Shown here in pieces: positions 56,901 through 64,000 of a DNA stretch of 64,000 bases. Both the position numbers and the translations under genes were made by a program. Source of the stretch: an uncultured Flaviramulus sp. Its GTDB lineage: Bacteria; Bacteroidota; Bacteroidia; Flavobacteriales; Flavobacteriaceae. The stretch covers positions 124,001 to 188,000 of the forward strand of contig CANMUP010000005.1 in the NCBI GenBank assembly GCA_947501105.1. Direction: 5' to 3'. The stretch's first letter is position 1. Each line of letters begins with the position of its first letter. Below the pieces are notes generated by a model that was given only the letters and a program-made list of their open reading frames with translations, searched no databases and was not told the DNA's origin.

Positions 56901-57267
56901 TAATGGTTTAGGGGGTTGGAGTGCTGATGGGCAAAACCTTGTAGGTTCTATTGTTCATAATTCTTATTTAAAATTTGACACACTACCTTTAAACGGTTTA
57001 GAAAGCATAAAATTATCTGCGTTTTTTGCAGGTAACTATGCTTATGAAGGTGATGTTGAAATTAGAGAAGGGTCGCCTAACGGAAATCTTATTGGTAAAA
57101 CCCACTTAAAGTATTTTAACAAAGATAAAGGCCTCATGAAGTATTACAAAATACCTGTAAAACCTAAAACAGATAAGGCTTCATTATTCCTTGTATTTAA
57201 AAATGAGAACGATAAAGAGCAATATATAGCAAATGCGAATTGGATATTGTTGAATTATAAACACTAG
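53905..57267 (+). CDS. Multi-domain lipoprotein: ThuA, PQQ-type sugar dehydrogenase, PKD, cytochrome c, CBM6-like
   Basis: This 1120-residue lipoprotein (lipobox LASC, Cys about 21) has a ThuA-like domain (about 27-240, FSKTEGFRHGSIETG), a GSDH-type six-bladed propeller (about 265-690, with LLGLAVDPNFKKNHWIYLFY and ECCHSGGALEFGPNGNLFITS), a PKD domain (about 698-775), a cytochrome c domain with CKACH (C859-C862-H863) and a C-terminal CBM6-like beta-sandwich (about 986-1120). The layout implies sugar oxidation with electrons passed to its own haem. It is 34 bases after xylA and ends before a hairpin, suggesting a periplasmic oxidation step linked to pentose use. Similar chimeras occur in Bacteroidota; their substrate is mostly unknown. 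Confidence 0.87.
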   Translation: MKPKLIKPFLILIIAIMLASCSTKEKRILVFSKTEGFRHGSIETGVTALKKLGEENNLKVVATEDSSYFVEDSLKLFSAVVFLNTTGDILNYEQQADFERYIQAGGGFVGIHAATDTEYEWPWYNKLVGAYFEGHPRIQEATLNVVDKNHKSTKNLEDTWIKEDEWYNFKDINPDINVLITIDETTYEGGTNDENHPISWYHNFDGGCAFYTEMGHTDDTYTNPLFLNHLLGGIIYAIGDNNLDYRKATSDRVPPENRFVKQVLDFNLNEPMELDELPGEGILFIERRGALKLFDFKTEQTETIAQIDLFYGNEDGLLGLAVDPNFKKNHWIYLFYSAPGDEPLQYISRFDLIDKTLDLNSEKILLKIPTIRECCHSGGALEFGPNGNLFITSGDNTNPFESSGYAPIDERPERALWDAQKSAANTNDLRGKILRIKPEDDGTYSIPKGNLFPEGTPNTKPEIYVMGCRNPFRPSIDSETGYLYWGDVGPDAGTGSPNRGPKGMGEFDQARKAGFWGWPYTRGNNQVYNDYDFITQESGAKFDPNNLVNDSPNNTGLKELPEARESLIWYSYDKSEEFPWLGVGGVNPMAGPIFHASNHPNAKDNSFPKYFEGKLIVYEWMRDWIYVVTLDKKHNYKKAEPFMPNTEFSHPMDMIFGKDGTLYVLEYGQKWNSQNLDARLNKISYIKGNRKPIAKITNDKKVGATPLTVQFSASESLDYDNDKLTYKWSFTDDEVQSTELNPSFTFNESGTYTVSLTVTDKKGKTDTAETKLLVGNDPPELTIQIDPENTSFWDYKKVNYSVTVKDKQDGSTTDGSIDANKIKVTLDYIPEGNDLIKATLGHQQNTVPEGRKLIDGSDCKACHADKEKVNGPSYIEIAEKYTSDDAGYLISKVIKGGAGVWGETMMSAHPQLNQDEVEKMVKYILSLKPDNAPAKKQLPIKGSITFDKHIGSKNEGMYVLMASYLDNGNEDQPESMLSAREQIIFKAPKIEAEDAIEKSNGLGGWSADGQNLVGSIVHNSYLKFDTLPLNGLESIKLSAFFAGNYAYEGDVEIREGSPNGNLIGKTHLKYFNKDKGLMKYYKIPVKPKTDKASLFLVFKNENDKEQYIANANWILLNYKH

Positions 57268-57590
57268 TGGTTATTATAAATCAAAAAAAAGGGTGTCAAT
57301 TAAAATTGATGCCCTTTTTAATTAACAGATGTTAATTACGTGCAAAAATATTGCGATTTTGAATAGATATTAAAACTCATGATAAAACTAGTAAGAATGA
57401 ATGCTACTAACTATGAAATAGGGTCTAAATAATCAATCCTCACTAACATTATCAATAGTCATATAGTAAGTACGTCTTCAGCTATACATTGATGTGTTAG
57501 AAGATGCCCTCTGTCGAAATAATTTATTACCTTCAGTTATTTTAATGAACATTGCAAATGGAATGATTCTATTTTCTTTTATTTTATATA
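57268..57590 (+). promoter_or_regulatory. 323-bp intergenic region: terminator and presumed promoter of region D
   Basis: The first 55 bases hold the hairpin at 57286-57319. The rest (57320-57590) has no convincing coding frame, repeat or perfect TAnnTTTG; it must contain the promoter for the 239-residue protein gene. Confidence 0.5.
57286..57319 (+). terminator. Hairpin terminator of the LacI-xylose unit
   Basis: AAAAAGGGTGTCAAT (57286-57300) and ATTGATGCCCTTTTT (57305-57319) form a 15-bp stem with two G-U pairs and a 4-base loop, ending in a T-run. It lies 18 bases after the stop. Confidence 0.85.
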
Positions 57591-58310
57591 ATGTTTAAGC
57601 TAAAACATATTTCTATTTATACTTTTCTACTGACAGTTATTTCAATAAACTGCCAAACATCAACTAGTGATAAAGCACTTTACAAATGGTTTGATACTAC
57701 TGTGGGTCTCGAAAATATTGGGCTTTTAAATGGAACTGCATATACTGAAAAATATAGAACTAGTAATGGGAATCACGAATTCTATTCTTCCTCATCCTTT
57801 CAAGCTGGAGACATAGTTTATGATGGACAGCCGTATTTTGATATAGCAATGAAATATGATATACATAACGATGAAATTATAGTTGAAGTTCCAACTCAAA
57901 CAAACTCCTTTTCTATTCAATTAATCAAGGAAAAAGTTTATAGTTTTTCCATAAACGAATCTAACTTTATCTCTATAAGAGATTTAACAAAAAAAAATGT
58001 CTTTTATGAAGTTATTATAGAAAGCTCAAAACTAGCTGTTTATAAAAAAAATATTAAAACTTCAAATAAATACTATTCTGGAAGGTCTATACTATATAGC
58101 TTTAAAAACAAAGATGAATATTTGCTTTATTTTAAAAATGAGTATCATAAAATTACAAAATCAAAAAAAAGTTTGATTAAGCTATTGCCAGAATATAAAA
58201 AAGAGATCAGCACATTTTATAAATCTCAAAGTGAATTGTTGAATATAAATTATGATCTTTTTATGCGAAAATTAGTAAAAGAGTTAAATAATACCCTATC
58301 CAAATTATAA
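57591..58310 (+). CDS. Exported protein of unknown function
   Basis: I do not recognise this 239-residue protein. It begins with a hydrophobic leader (about 5-20) with Cys at 21 (SINC), which could be a lipobox, although Asn before Cys is unusual. The mature part has alternating beta strands (GNHEFYSSSSFQAGDIVYDG, about 56-75) and a Lys-rich helical C-terminus (about 190-239). Its stop is directly followed by the GTG/ATG of the TonB receptor gene, so it is translated from the same mRNA. Its location ahead of an STN-type receptor suggests a partner in the same transport or sensing system. Confidence 0.75.
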   Translation: MFKLKHISIYTFLLTVISINCQTSTSDKALYKWFDTTVGLENIGLLNGTAYTEKYRTSNGNHEFYSSSSFQAGDIVYDGQPYFDIAMKYDIHNDEIIVEVPTQTNSFSIQLIKEKVYSFSINESNFISIRDLTKKNVFYEVIIESSKLAVYKKNIKTSNKYYSGRSILYSFKNKDEYLLYFKNEYHKITKSKKSLIKLLPEYKKEISTFYKSQSELLNINYDLFMRKLVKELNNTLSKL

Positions 58311-58319
58311 GTGCAAATA

Positions 58320-61067
58320 ATGAAGAATTTTCTATGTCTATTTCTATTTTTCAATATTACGCACACACTACTTGCTCAAAAAAATAATAAGGAAATATCG
58401 ATACAGTTTGAAAAATCCAGTAAAATTGATGTTATAAAACAAATTGAAAACATTACAGATTATCATTTTTACTTTATTGAATCTTGGCTAGATGATACTT
58501 TAATATCTGGCAAATACAATAATACTTCTCTGAATATTATACTTAGCGATATATTTAAAGACACAACAATTAATTATTATATATCACCTAACAAAGAAAT
58601 TATTTTAACAAACAACAGCTTAATACGTGATGAACTACCTCTAAATTTCATTAAAAACGAGTATACTAAAAATGATGCTAATAGCATTTCAGAGCCCGTA
58701 TTTTTCAAAGATGAGGATTTAAATAAAAATATAGAAATAATAAAAATTGGAAAAGAAAACACCAATTTATCTCAAGAAAATTTTATGCTTTCTGGATATG
58801 TTAGGAATAAAGTAACTAAAGAACCCTTAATAGATTTGGTTTTAACTGTTAAAGACAAAGATATTAATGCTGTTACAAACCAAGATGGTTACTATTCTTT
58901 AACACTTCCATCTGGCATTAATTTAATTGAATTTAAATCTTTAGTAGTTAAAGGGGTGGTTAAAAAAATTGTAATTTATAATAATGGAAAAGCAAATTTT
59001 GATTTAGACGTTAGTGCTGAAGTGCAATTAGATGAAATAGTTATAACATCACAAAAGGACAGGAATGTTGCAGAAGTAATAGCTGGTATTACAAAAATAG
59101 AATTAGATGAAATAAAAACGATTCCGCTAGTTTTAGGAGAACGTGATTTATTAAAAATTGCAACAGCTTTACCAGGTATTTCAACAGCTGGAGAAGGCGC
59201 AAGTGGATATAATGTTAGAGGCGGGAAAGCAGATCAAAACCTTATTCTTATTGATGAAGGTATTGTTTATAGCCCAACACATTTTTTTGGGATATTCTCA
59301 GCTCTAAACCCATATACTGTCGGTAGTCTTGAAATATATAAAGGAAATATTCCTGTTGAATTTGGAGGTAGGTTATCATCCGTTTTTGATATTAAAACAA
59401 AGAAAAGTAGTACCGAAAAATTATCTGGAGAAGCTGCCATTGGTCCTGTAACTAGTAATGTAATGCTAGAAATCCCTGTTGTTAAAGGAAAATCATCGCT
59501 ACTGGTTGGTGCTCGTGGCACCTATTCTGATTGGGTTTTAAAATCTTTAGATAATGAATCATTAAAAAATAGTCAGGCTTCTTTTTACGATTTTATTATT
59601 AAATATGACCACAAAATAAATGATAATAACAATGTTGAAGCTACTGCTTATTATAGCAAAGATAAATTTAGCATCACCTCAGATTCGTTATATAGTTATA
59701 GCAATCAACTTGCAACTTTAAAATGGAACCATACTTTTAGTAAAAAAAGCAAAGGAAGTTTAATACTTAACAATAGCCAATATCAATTTAATATAGGGTT
59801 TGAGGCTAATGCTAATAAAAACTTTGACTTGAATTATAAAATAAATGAAACGCTACTAAAGCTTAAAATAAACACCACAATTAATGATAAACATAAACTT
59901 AATTATGGTATATCAAGTAAGTTATACTCTTTAAACCCAGGAAGCAAAGTACCTTTAGGTGAAAGTTCAATTATAAACCCTATTATAATACCCAAGGAGC
60001 AGGCTTTAGAATCGGCTATCTTTATTTCAGATAATTATAAGGTTAATAAAAAACTTTCATTAAGTGTAGGTCTTCGCTACTCTTTTTATGCATCGCTAGG
60101 AAAAACAACAGAAAGGATATATGAAGTTGGGCAACCCAGAAATGAAGGCACATTAATTAATACTAAAAATTATTCTAAAAATGAAATAGTGAAAACATAC
60201 GGTGGTCCAGAAATTAGAACTTCTGCACGCTATTTTTTAACTCAGGATCTATCAATTAAAGCTGGCTACAGTAGCACATATCAATTTATTCACACACTGT
60301 CAAATAATACAACCCAATCGCCTTTGGATACTTGGAAACTATCTGACTCCAACATAAAACCTCAACAAGCAAATCAATTTAATTTTGGTATATATAAAAA
60401 TTTAGATGACTATGAATTAAGCATAGAAACTTATTATAAAACTTCAAAAGATATTTTAGATTATAAAGTTGGAGCCGATTTATTACTTAATCAATTAGTT
60501 GAAACCGAAGTTTTTCAAGGTGTTGGTAAATCTTATGGCGTTGAGTTTTTAGCTAAAAAAAATAAAGGCAATCTTAATGGTTGGTTAGCATATAGTTACT
60601 CACGATCTTTAATAAAACTAGATAGTGAGTTTAGTGAGGAACGTGTTAATGATGGAGACTATTTCCCTTCAAATTATGATAAACCACACGATTTTAGTTT
60701 AGTTGCTAATTATAAAATGACAAAACGCTTTAGTTTTTCATTAAACTTTGCATATCAAACAGGAAGGCCTGTAACTTACCCTGTTGGCACATATACGTAT
60801 TTGGGTAATGAATATGCGCTATATAGTAATCGTAATGAATTTAGAATTCCAGATTATTATAGACTAGACCTTGGTTTAAATATTGAAGGGAATCATAAAA
60901 TAAAAAAACTAGCACATAGTTTTTGGAATATTTCTATATACAATGTGCTTGGTAGAAACAATCCTTATTCCGTATTTTTTGTTACAGAAAACGGACAAAT
61001 CAAAGCTTATAAAAGCTCTATTTTCTCAATACCAATACCAACAATAACGTATAATATAAAATTTTAA
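58320..61067 (+). CDS. TonB-dependent receptor with N-terminal STN domain
   Basis: I choose the ATG at 58320 (915 residues); a GTG at 58311 would add three residues and abut the previous stop. After the signal (cleavage near LLAQ, about residue 20) comes an STN domain (about 24-95: KSSKIDVIKQIENITDYHFYF), a carboxypeptidase-regulatory-like domain (about 150-235), a plug (about 250-360: NVRGGKADQNLILIDEGIVY and VEFGGRLSSVFDIKTK) and a barrel to the C-terminal NIKF. STN domains often mean signalling through FecR/sigma factors, but neither gene is seen in the window. It is followed by DUF4249, a common pairing in Bacteroidota. Substrate unknown. Confidence 0.9.
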   Translation: MKNFLCLFLFFNITHTLLAQKNNKEISIQFEKSSKIDVIKQIENITDYHFYFIESWLDDTLISGKYNNTSLNIILSDIFKDTTINYYISPNKEIILTNNSLIRDELPLNFIKNEYTKNDANSISEPVFFKDEDLNKNIEIIKIGKENTNLSQENFMLSGYVRNKVTKEPLIDLVLTVKDKDINAVTNQDGYYSLTLPSGINLIEFKSLVVKGVVKKIVIYNNGKANFDLDVSAEVQLDEIVITSQKDRNVAEVIAGITKIELDEIKTIPLVLGERDLLKIATALPGISTAGEGASGYNVRGGKADQNLILIDEGIVYSPTHFFGIFSALNPYTVGSLEIYKGNIPVEFGGRLSSVFDIKTKKSSTEKLSGEAAIGPVTSNVMLEIPVVKGKSSLLVGARGTYSDWVLKSLDNESLKNSQASFYDFIIKYDHKINDNNNVEATAYYSKDKFSITSDSLYSYSNQLATLKWNHTFSKKSKGSLILNNSQYQFNIGFEANANKNFDLNYKINETLLKLKINTTINDKHKLNYGISSKLYSLNPGSKVPLGESSIINPIIIPKEQALESAIFISDNYKVNKKLSLSVGLRYSFYASLGKTTERIYEVGQPRNEGTLINTKNYSKNEIVKTYGGPEIRTSARYFLTQDLSIKAGYSSTYQFIHTLSNNTTQSPLDTWKLSDSNIKPQQANQFNFGIYKNLDDYELSIETYYKTSKDILDYKVGADLLLNQLVETEVFQGVGKSYGVEFLAKKNKGNLNGWLAYSYSRSLIKLDSEFSEERVNDGDYFPSNYDKPHDFSLVANYKMTKRFSFSLNFAYQTGRPVTYPVGTYTYLGNEYALYSNRNEFRIPDYYRLDLGLNIEGNHKIKKLAHSFWNISIYNVLGRNNPYSVFFVTENGQIKAYKSSIFSIPIPTITYNIKF

Positions 61068-61084
61068 AAGGTAAAAAAAGACAA

Positions 61085-62257
61085 ATGACACATACCAAAA
61101 CATATTATATAGTATGGATACTGATACCTTTTTTTGTTCTTAGTTGTACAGAACCGTTTAGTCTTAAGTCTATAGATTTTGAGGACGCTTTAATAATTGA
61201 AGCTATTATAACTGATGAAGTAAAGTATCAGGAAATTAAAATATCCAGAACCTTTTCGTTAGAAGAATTCACGCCTTCGGAAGAAAACGGTGCTAAAGTA
61301 ACAATTACAGATAATGTTCAAAATGTTTATGAATTTGAAGAAACTAATCCTGGTATTTATACATCTAAAACAGCCTTTGGAGCAACACCAAACAACAATT
61401 ATACACTAACCGTAATTACTAATAATGGTAAAACCTATAAATCTCAACCCACAAAATCACCTAATACGGTTCCTATAAATAATTTATACGCATCTGTAGA
61501 AATAGATAAAGATACTGGTAACGAAAATATAAGCATTTATATTGATGGATTTAATGGTTCGTCAAGCTCGAAATACTTTCGATACGAATACGAAGAAACT
61601 TATAAAATTTTGGCTTCATCTTGGGTAGCTGGAGAATTTATAGTATCAAGTACTGGACAATTAAGTTGGGGTGAATTGTGTTGTAGACCTCCTGAAAAAA
61701 GGGTATGTTATAATACAGTAGCTTCGGATAGCATTATACAGTTAAAAGTTGAAAACACGTCACTAGGAAATCCTTCTGCTTTTCCGGTAAGAGTTATTCA
61801 TAGAGACAACCCTGTTATAAGAACAAGATATAGCATTTTGGTGAAACAATATGCGCAGTCTTTAGAAGCATTTACCTTTTACAAAACTTTGAATAAATTT
61901 TCAAGCTCTGAAGATGTGTTTTCTCAAAATCAACCAGGATTTTTTAGTGGTAATTTATTTTCTGTAGAAAATAGCAAAGAAAAGGTTGTTGGTTATTTTG
62001 ATATTTCATCAGTTTCAATAAAAAGAATCTTTTTTAATTTTTCTGATTTTTTCCCAAATGAACCTACACCTCCTTACTTTGAAGACTGCTCTATTTTTCA
62101 AATTAAGGATATTAGTAAATTAACTGAGGAGGTAATAAATAATAGAGTTGTTTTTCATAGTTTGATTCCAGATGAACTACCAAATGTTGTTGCTGCTTCT
62201 TGCGGAGATTGCACACAATTAGGAACTACCACAAAACCAGATTTCTGGATTGATTAA
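61085..62257 (+). CDS. DUF4249 family lipoprotein
   Basis: This 390-residue lipoprotein (VLSC, Cys about 21) fits the DUF4249 family (PF14054): the ALIIEAIITDEVKYQEIKISRTF start (about 37-59), the NYTLTVITNNGKTYKS strand pair (about 104-119) and a C-terminal CGDCTQLGTTTKPDFW motif (about 374-389). The Cys-rich ELCCRPPEKRVCYN segment (about 198-211) may form disulfides. The family is found next to STN-type TonB receptors and is probably their surface partner, but function is unknown. It lies 17 bases after the receptor stop. Confidence 0.88.
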   Translation: MTHTKTYYIVWILIPFFVLSCTEPFSLKSIDFEDALIIEAIITDEVKYQEIKISRTFSLEEFTPSEENGAKVTITDNVQNVYEFEETNPGIYTSKTAFGATPNNNYTLTVITNNGKTYKSQPTKSPNTVPINNLYASVEIDKDTGNENISIYIDGFNGSSSSKYFRYEYEETYKILASSWVAGEFIVSSTGQLSWGELCCRPPEKRVCYNTVASDSIIQLKVENTSLGNPSAFPVRVIHRDNPVIRTRYSILVKQYAQSLEAFTFYKTLNKFSSSEDVFSQNQPGFFSGNLFSVENSKEKVVGYFDISSVSIKRIFFNFSDFFPNEPTPPYFEDCSIFQIKDISKLTEEVINNRVVFHSLIPDELPNVVAASCGDCTQLGTTTKPDFWID

Positions 62258-62267
62258 ATTAATATAA

Positions 62268-64000
62268 ATGAAAAAAAACGTATTCATACTTATCATTTTA
62301 TTTACTACTGGTTTCTCTGCATTCCATAGTCAAAATATAAATAATAGTGATTTGAGCCTAAGTGATTTTCCACAGGAAAAAATCTTTGTTCATTTTAACA
62401 GTTCCTTTCTTATTTCTGGCGAAAATTTATTTTATAAAATTTACTGCCTTAATACTAGCTCTAATAAATTAAGTGACCTAAGTAAAATAGCTTATGTTGA
62501 ATTAATAAATTCTGATAAAAACACAGTTCTTAAGCATAAAATATTATTGAAATCTGGTTTAGGAAAAGGAGATTTTTTTATTAATACATCTATTCCTTCT
62601 GGCAACTATAAGCTTATTGCTTACACGCAATGGATGAGAAATGGAGGAGAAAACACTTTTTTTCAAAACGATGTCACTATAATAAACCCCTTTAGGACGA
62701 ACAAAAAGTTAACTGTAAAAATAAGCGAACATAAAGAGTCTATTAAAAACAAGAATGATTCTATAAAAAGAAATGATAATATTAAAATTTCAAAAAAATC
62801 CATTAAAAATGACTTTATAGAAGTAAGGACAAACAAACAAAATTTTCTAAAAAGAGAAAAAGTATTTTTGACTATAAAAGGCCTTAAAGGAGAGCTATCT
62901 TATGGCAACTACTCTATTTCTGTTAAAAGAATAGATTCAGTTTATGCTCCTTATATGCATAACTCTAGTTCGTTTACAAACAAAATACAATTAAGCAAAA
63001 TAACTAAAGATTCTATACTGTTTCTTCCTGAATTAAGAGGGGAATTATTAACTGGTAGAGTTTATTTTAAAGATTCAAATATCCCAGAATCTAATATAAA
63101 AGTTGGTCTTTCTATACCTGGTGATGAATATGTATTCAAAATCGTTACAACAAATAAATCTGGTATGTTTTATTTTAATGTGGATGAGGAATATAAATAC
63201 TCAAATGCTATTGTACAAATTATTCATCCAAAAAGAGCTGATTATAAAATAGAACTCTACAATTATAAATCACCAAATTTTGATGGAGTAATATTTAATG
63301 ATTTCGAGCTCACACCTGGTTTAAATAATTTAATATTACAAAAAAGTATTTCTAATCAAATTGAGAATGCATATCATAGTATTAAAAATGATAGTATTAT
63401 TCCTGTAAAATCAAAACCTCTATTTTATAAATCTAAAGAGATAAAATATTTTTTGAACGATTATACAAGATTCAAAACACTAAAAAAGACAATCACCGAA
63501 GTTATTGACGCAGCATATATTGTACAAAAAAATGATGAATATACATTTCACATAAAATTTTATAATCAGATTACTAAATCTGATTTATTACCATTAGTAT
63601 TAATTGATGGCATTCCAATTCAAAACCATAATGACATAATCGATTATGATGCAAAAAACATAAAATCAATTAATCTTGTACGTAGTAGATATAATTATGG
63701 AGGACAATTTTTTATGGGAATCATTTCAATAGAAACAATAGAAGGAGATTACAAACATTCTTCAACCGATAGTTATATTAAATATTTTGAATTAGAAAAA
63801 CCACAAGTAAATAAAAATTACTTTAAGCAAGTATATGATAACAATGTCGATTCAAAGCGTATTCCAGATTTTAGAACTCAATTATTTTGGTTTCCAAATT
63901 TCAAATTTAATACAGACGAAATCCAACTTTATTTTTATACGTCAGACTATATTGGTGAATACGAAATTTGTATAGAAGGATTTACAGATAATGGAAACCC
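62268..64000 (+). CDS. Large exported protein of the TonB receptor/DUF4249 cluster, partial at right edge
   Basis: The frame starts with ATG at 62268, 10 bases after the DUF4249 stop, and is open to the window end, so about 577 residues are visible. It has a Sec signal (cleavage near FHSQ, about residue 24). An early segment (about 28-110: DFPQEKIFVHFNSSFLISGENLFYKIY) resembles the MG2-type macroglobulin-like strand pattern of large Bacteroidota exported proteins. A later segment (about 250-320: GELLTGRVYFKDSNIPESNIKV) is like a carboxypeptidase-regulatory domain, and about 442-487 (LVLIDGIPIQNHND) recalls a TonB-plug fragment. It may form a system with the two preceding genes. Function unknown. 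Confidence 0.8.
   Translation, partial: MKKNVFILIILFTTGFSAFHSQNINNSDLSLSDFPQEKIFVHFNSSFLISGENLFYKIYCLNTSSNKLSDLSKIAYVELINSDKNTVLKHKILLKSGLGKGDFFINTSIPSGNYKLIAYTQWMRNGGENTFFQNDVTIINPFRTNKKLTVKISEHKESIKNKNDSIKRNDNIKISKKSIKNDFIEVRTNKQNFLKREKVFLTIKGLKGELSYGNYSISVKRIDSVYAPYMHNSSSFTNKIQLSKITKDSILFLPELRGELLTGRVYFKDSNIPESNIKVGLSIPGDEYVFKIVTTNKSGMFYFNVDEEYKYSNAIVQIIHPKRADYKIELYNYKSPNFDGVIFNDFELTPGLNNLILQKSISNQIENAYHSIKNDSIIPVKSKPLFYKSKEIKYFLNDYTRFKTLKKTITEVIDAAYIVQKNDEYTFHIKFYNQITKSDLLPLVLIDGIPIQNHNDIIDYDAKNIKSINLVRSRYNYGGQFFMGIISIETIEGDYKHSSTDSYIKYFELEKPQVNKNYFKQVYDNNVDSKRIPDFRTQLFWFPNFKFNTDEIQLYFYTSDYIGEYEICIEGFTDNGN

Noticed and set aside
1-64000. CRISPR arrays, tRNA or rRNA genes, insertion sequences and phage genes
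   Set aside because: No regular short direct repeats with spacers, no tRNA-like or rRNA-like stretches, and no transposase or integrase motifs were seen.

Overview
The window looks like chromosomal DNA of a marine-type member of the Flavobacteriia (phylum Bacteroidota). The pointers are the AT-rich sequence, SusC/SusD pairs, many lipoproteins, TAnnTTTG-like -7 promoter elements, twin-arginine signals on sugar oxidoreductases, and paired TonB-receptor/DUF4249 genes. No rRNA, tRNA, CRISPR, transposase or phage gene was seen. Genus cannot be settled from the sequence alone.

Region A (487-28154, all minus strand) is a polysaccharide utilisation locus that reads as a laminarin (beta-1,3/1,6-glucan) system. 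A membrane-spanning regulator with a LuxR-type HTH but no kinase (25347-28154) precedes SusC, SusD and two surface lipoproteins (17604-25117), which end at a perfect 14-bp hairpin. A second unit (9584-17250) encodes a glycosidase fused to a beta-barrel, two more binding lipoproteins and a GH16 laminarinase, and ends at another hairpin. A third unit (487-9480) encodes a large cytoplasmic phosphorylase-like protein, GH17 and GH30 lipoproteins, a GPH sugar symporter and a signal-less GH17. The implied flow is: surface capture and cutting, SusCD import, periplasmic trimming and debranching, symport, then cytoplasmic phosphorolysis or hydrolysis. A 19-base box (18/19 identical) occurs upstream of both surface units at nearly the same distance (113 and 112 bases) from a shared -7-like element, suggesting co-regulation by the adjacent regulator. 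A partial FG-GAP lipoprotein lies at the left edge.

Region B (28461-49763) is a two-armed sugar oxidation locus around an AraC regulator at 37407-38468. The minus arm holds a TIM-barrel lipoprotein, an MFS transporter, a Gfo/Idh/MocA oxidoreductase, a second TIM-barrel isomerase, a GMC oxidoreductase with its Tat subunit, and a DUF1080 (3-keto-disaccharide hydrolase) lipoprotein; trxB follows as a likely independent housekeeping gene. The plus arm repeats the GMC, Tat subunit and DUF1080 set, and adds a SUMF1-fold protein without the formylglycine-generating cysteines, two Tat-exported Gfo/Idh proteins, a Tat TIM-barrel protein, a TMEM220-like membrane protein and a TonB receptor without SusD. 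The likely theme is C3-oxidation and cleavage of glycosides in the periplasm.

Region C (50017-57267, plus) is a xylose cassette: LacI regulator, xylulokinase, xylose isomerase, and a 1120-residue ThuA/PQQ-dehydrogenase/PKD/cytochrome c/CBM6 lipoprotein. Region D (57591 to the right edge) has an unknown exported protein, an STN-type TonB receptor, a DUF4249 lipoprotein and a large exported protein cut by the window end.
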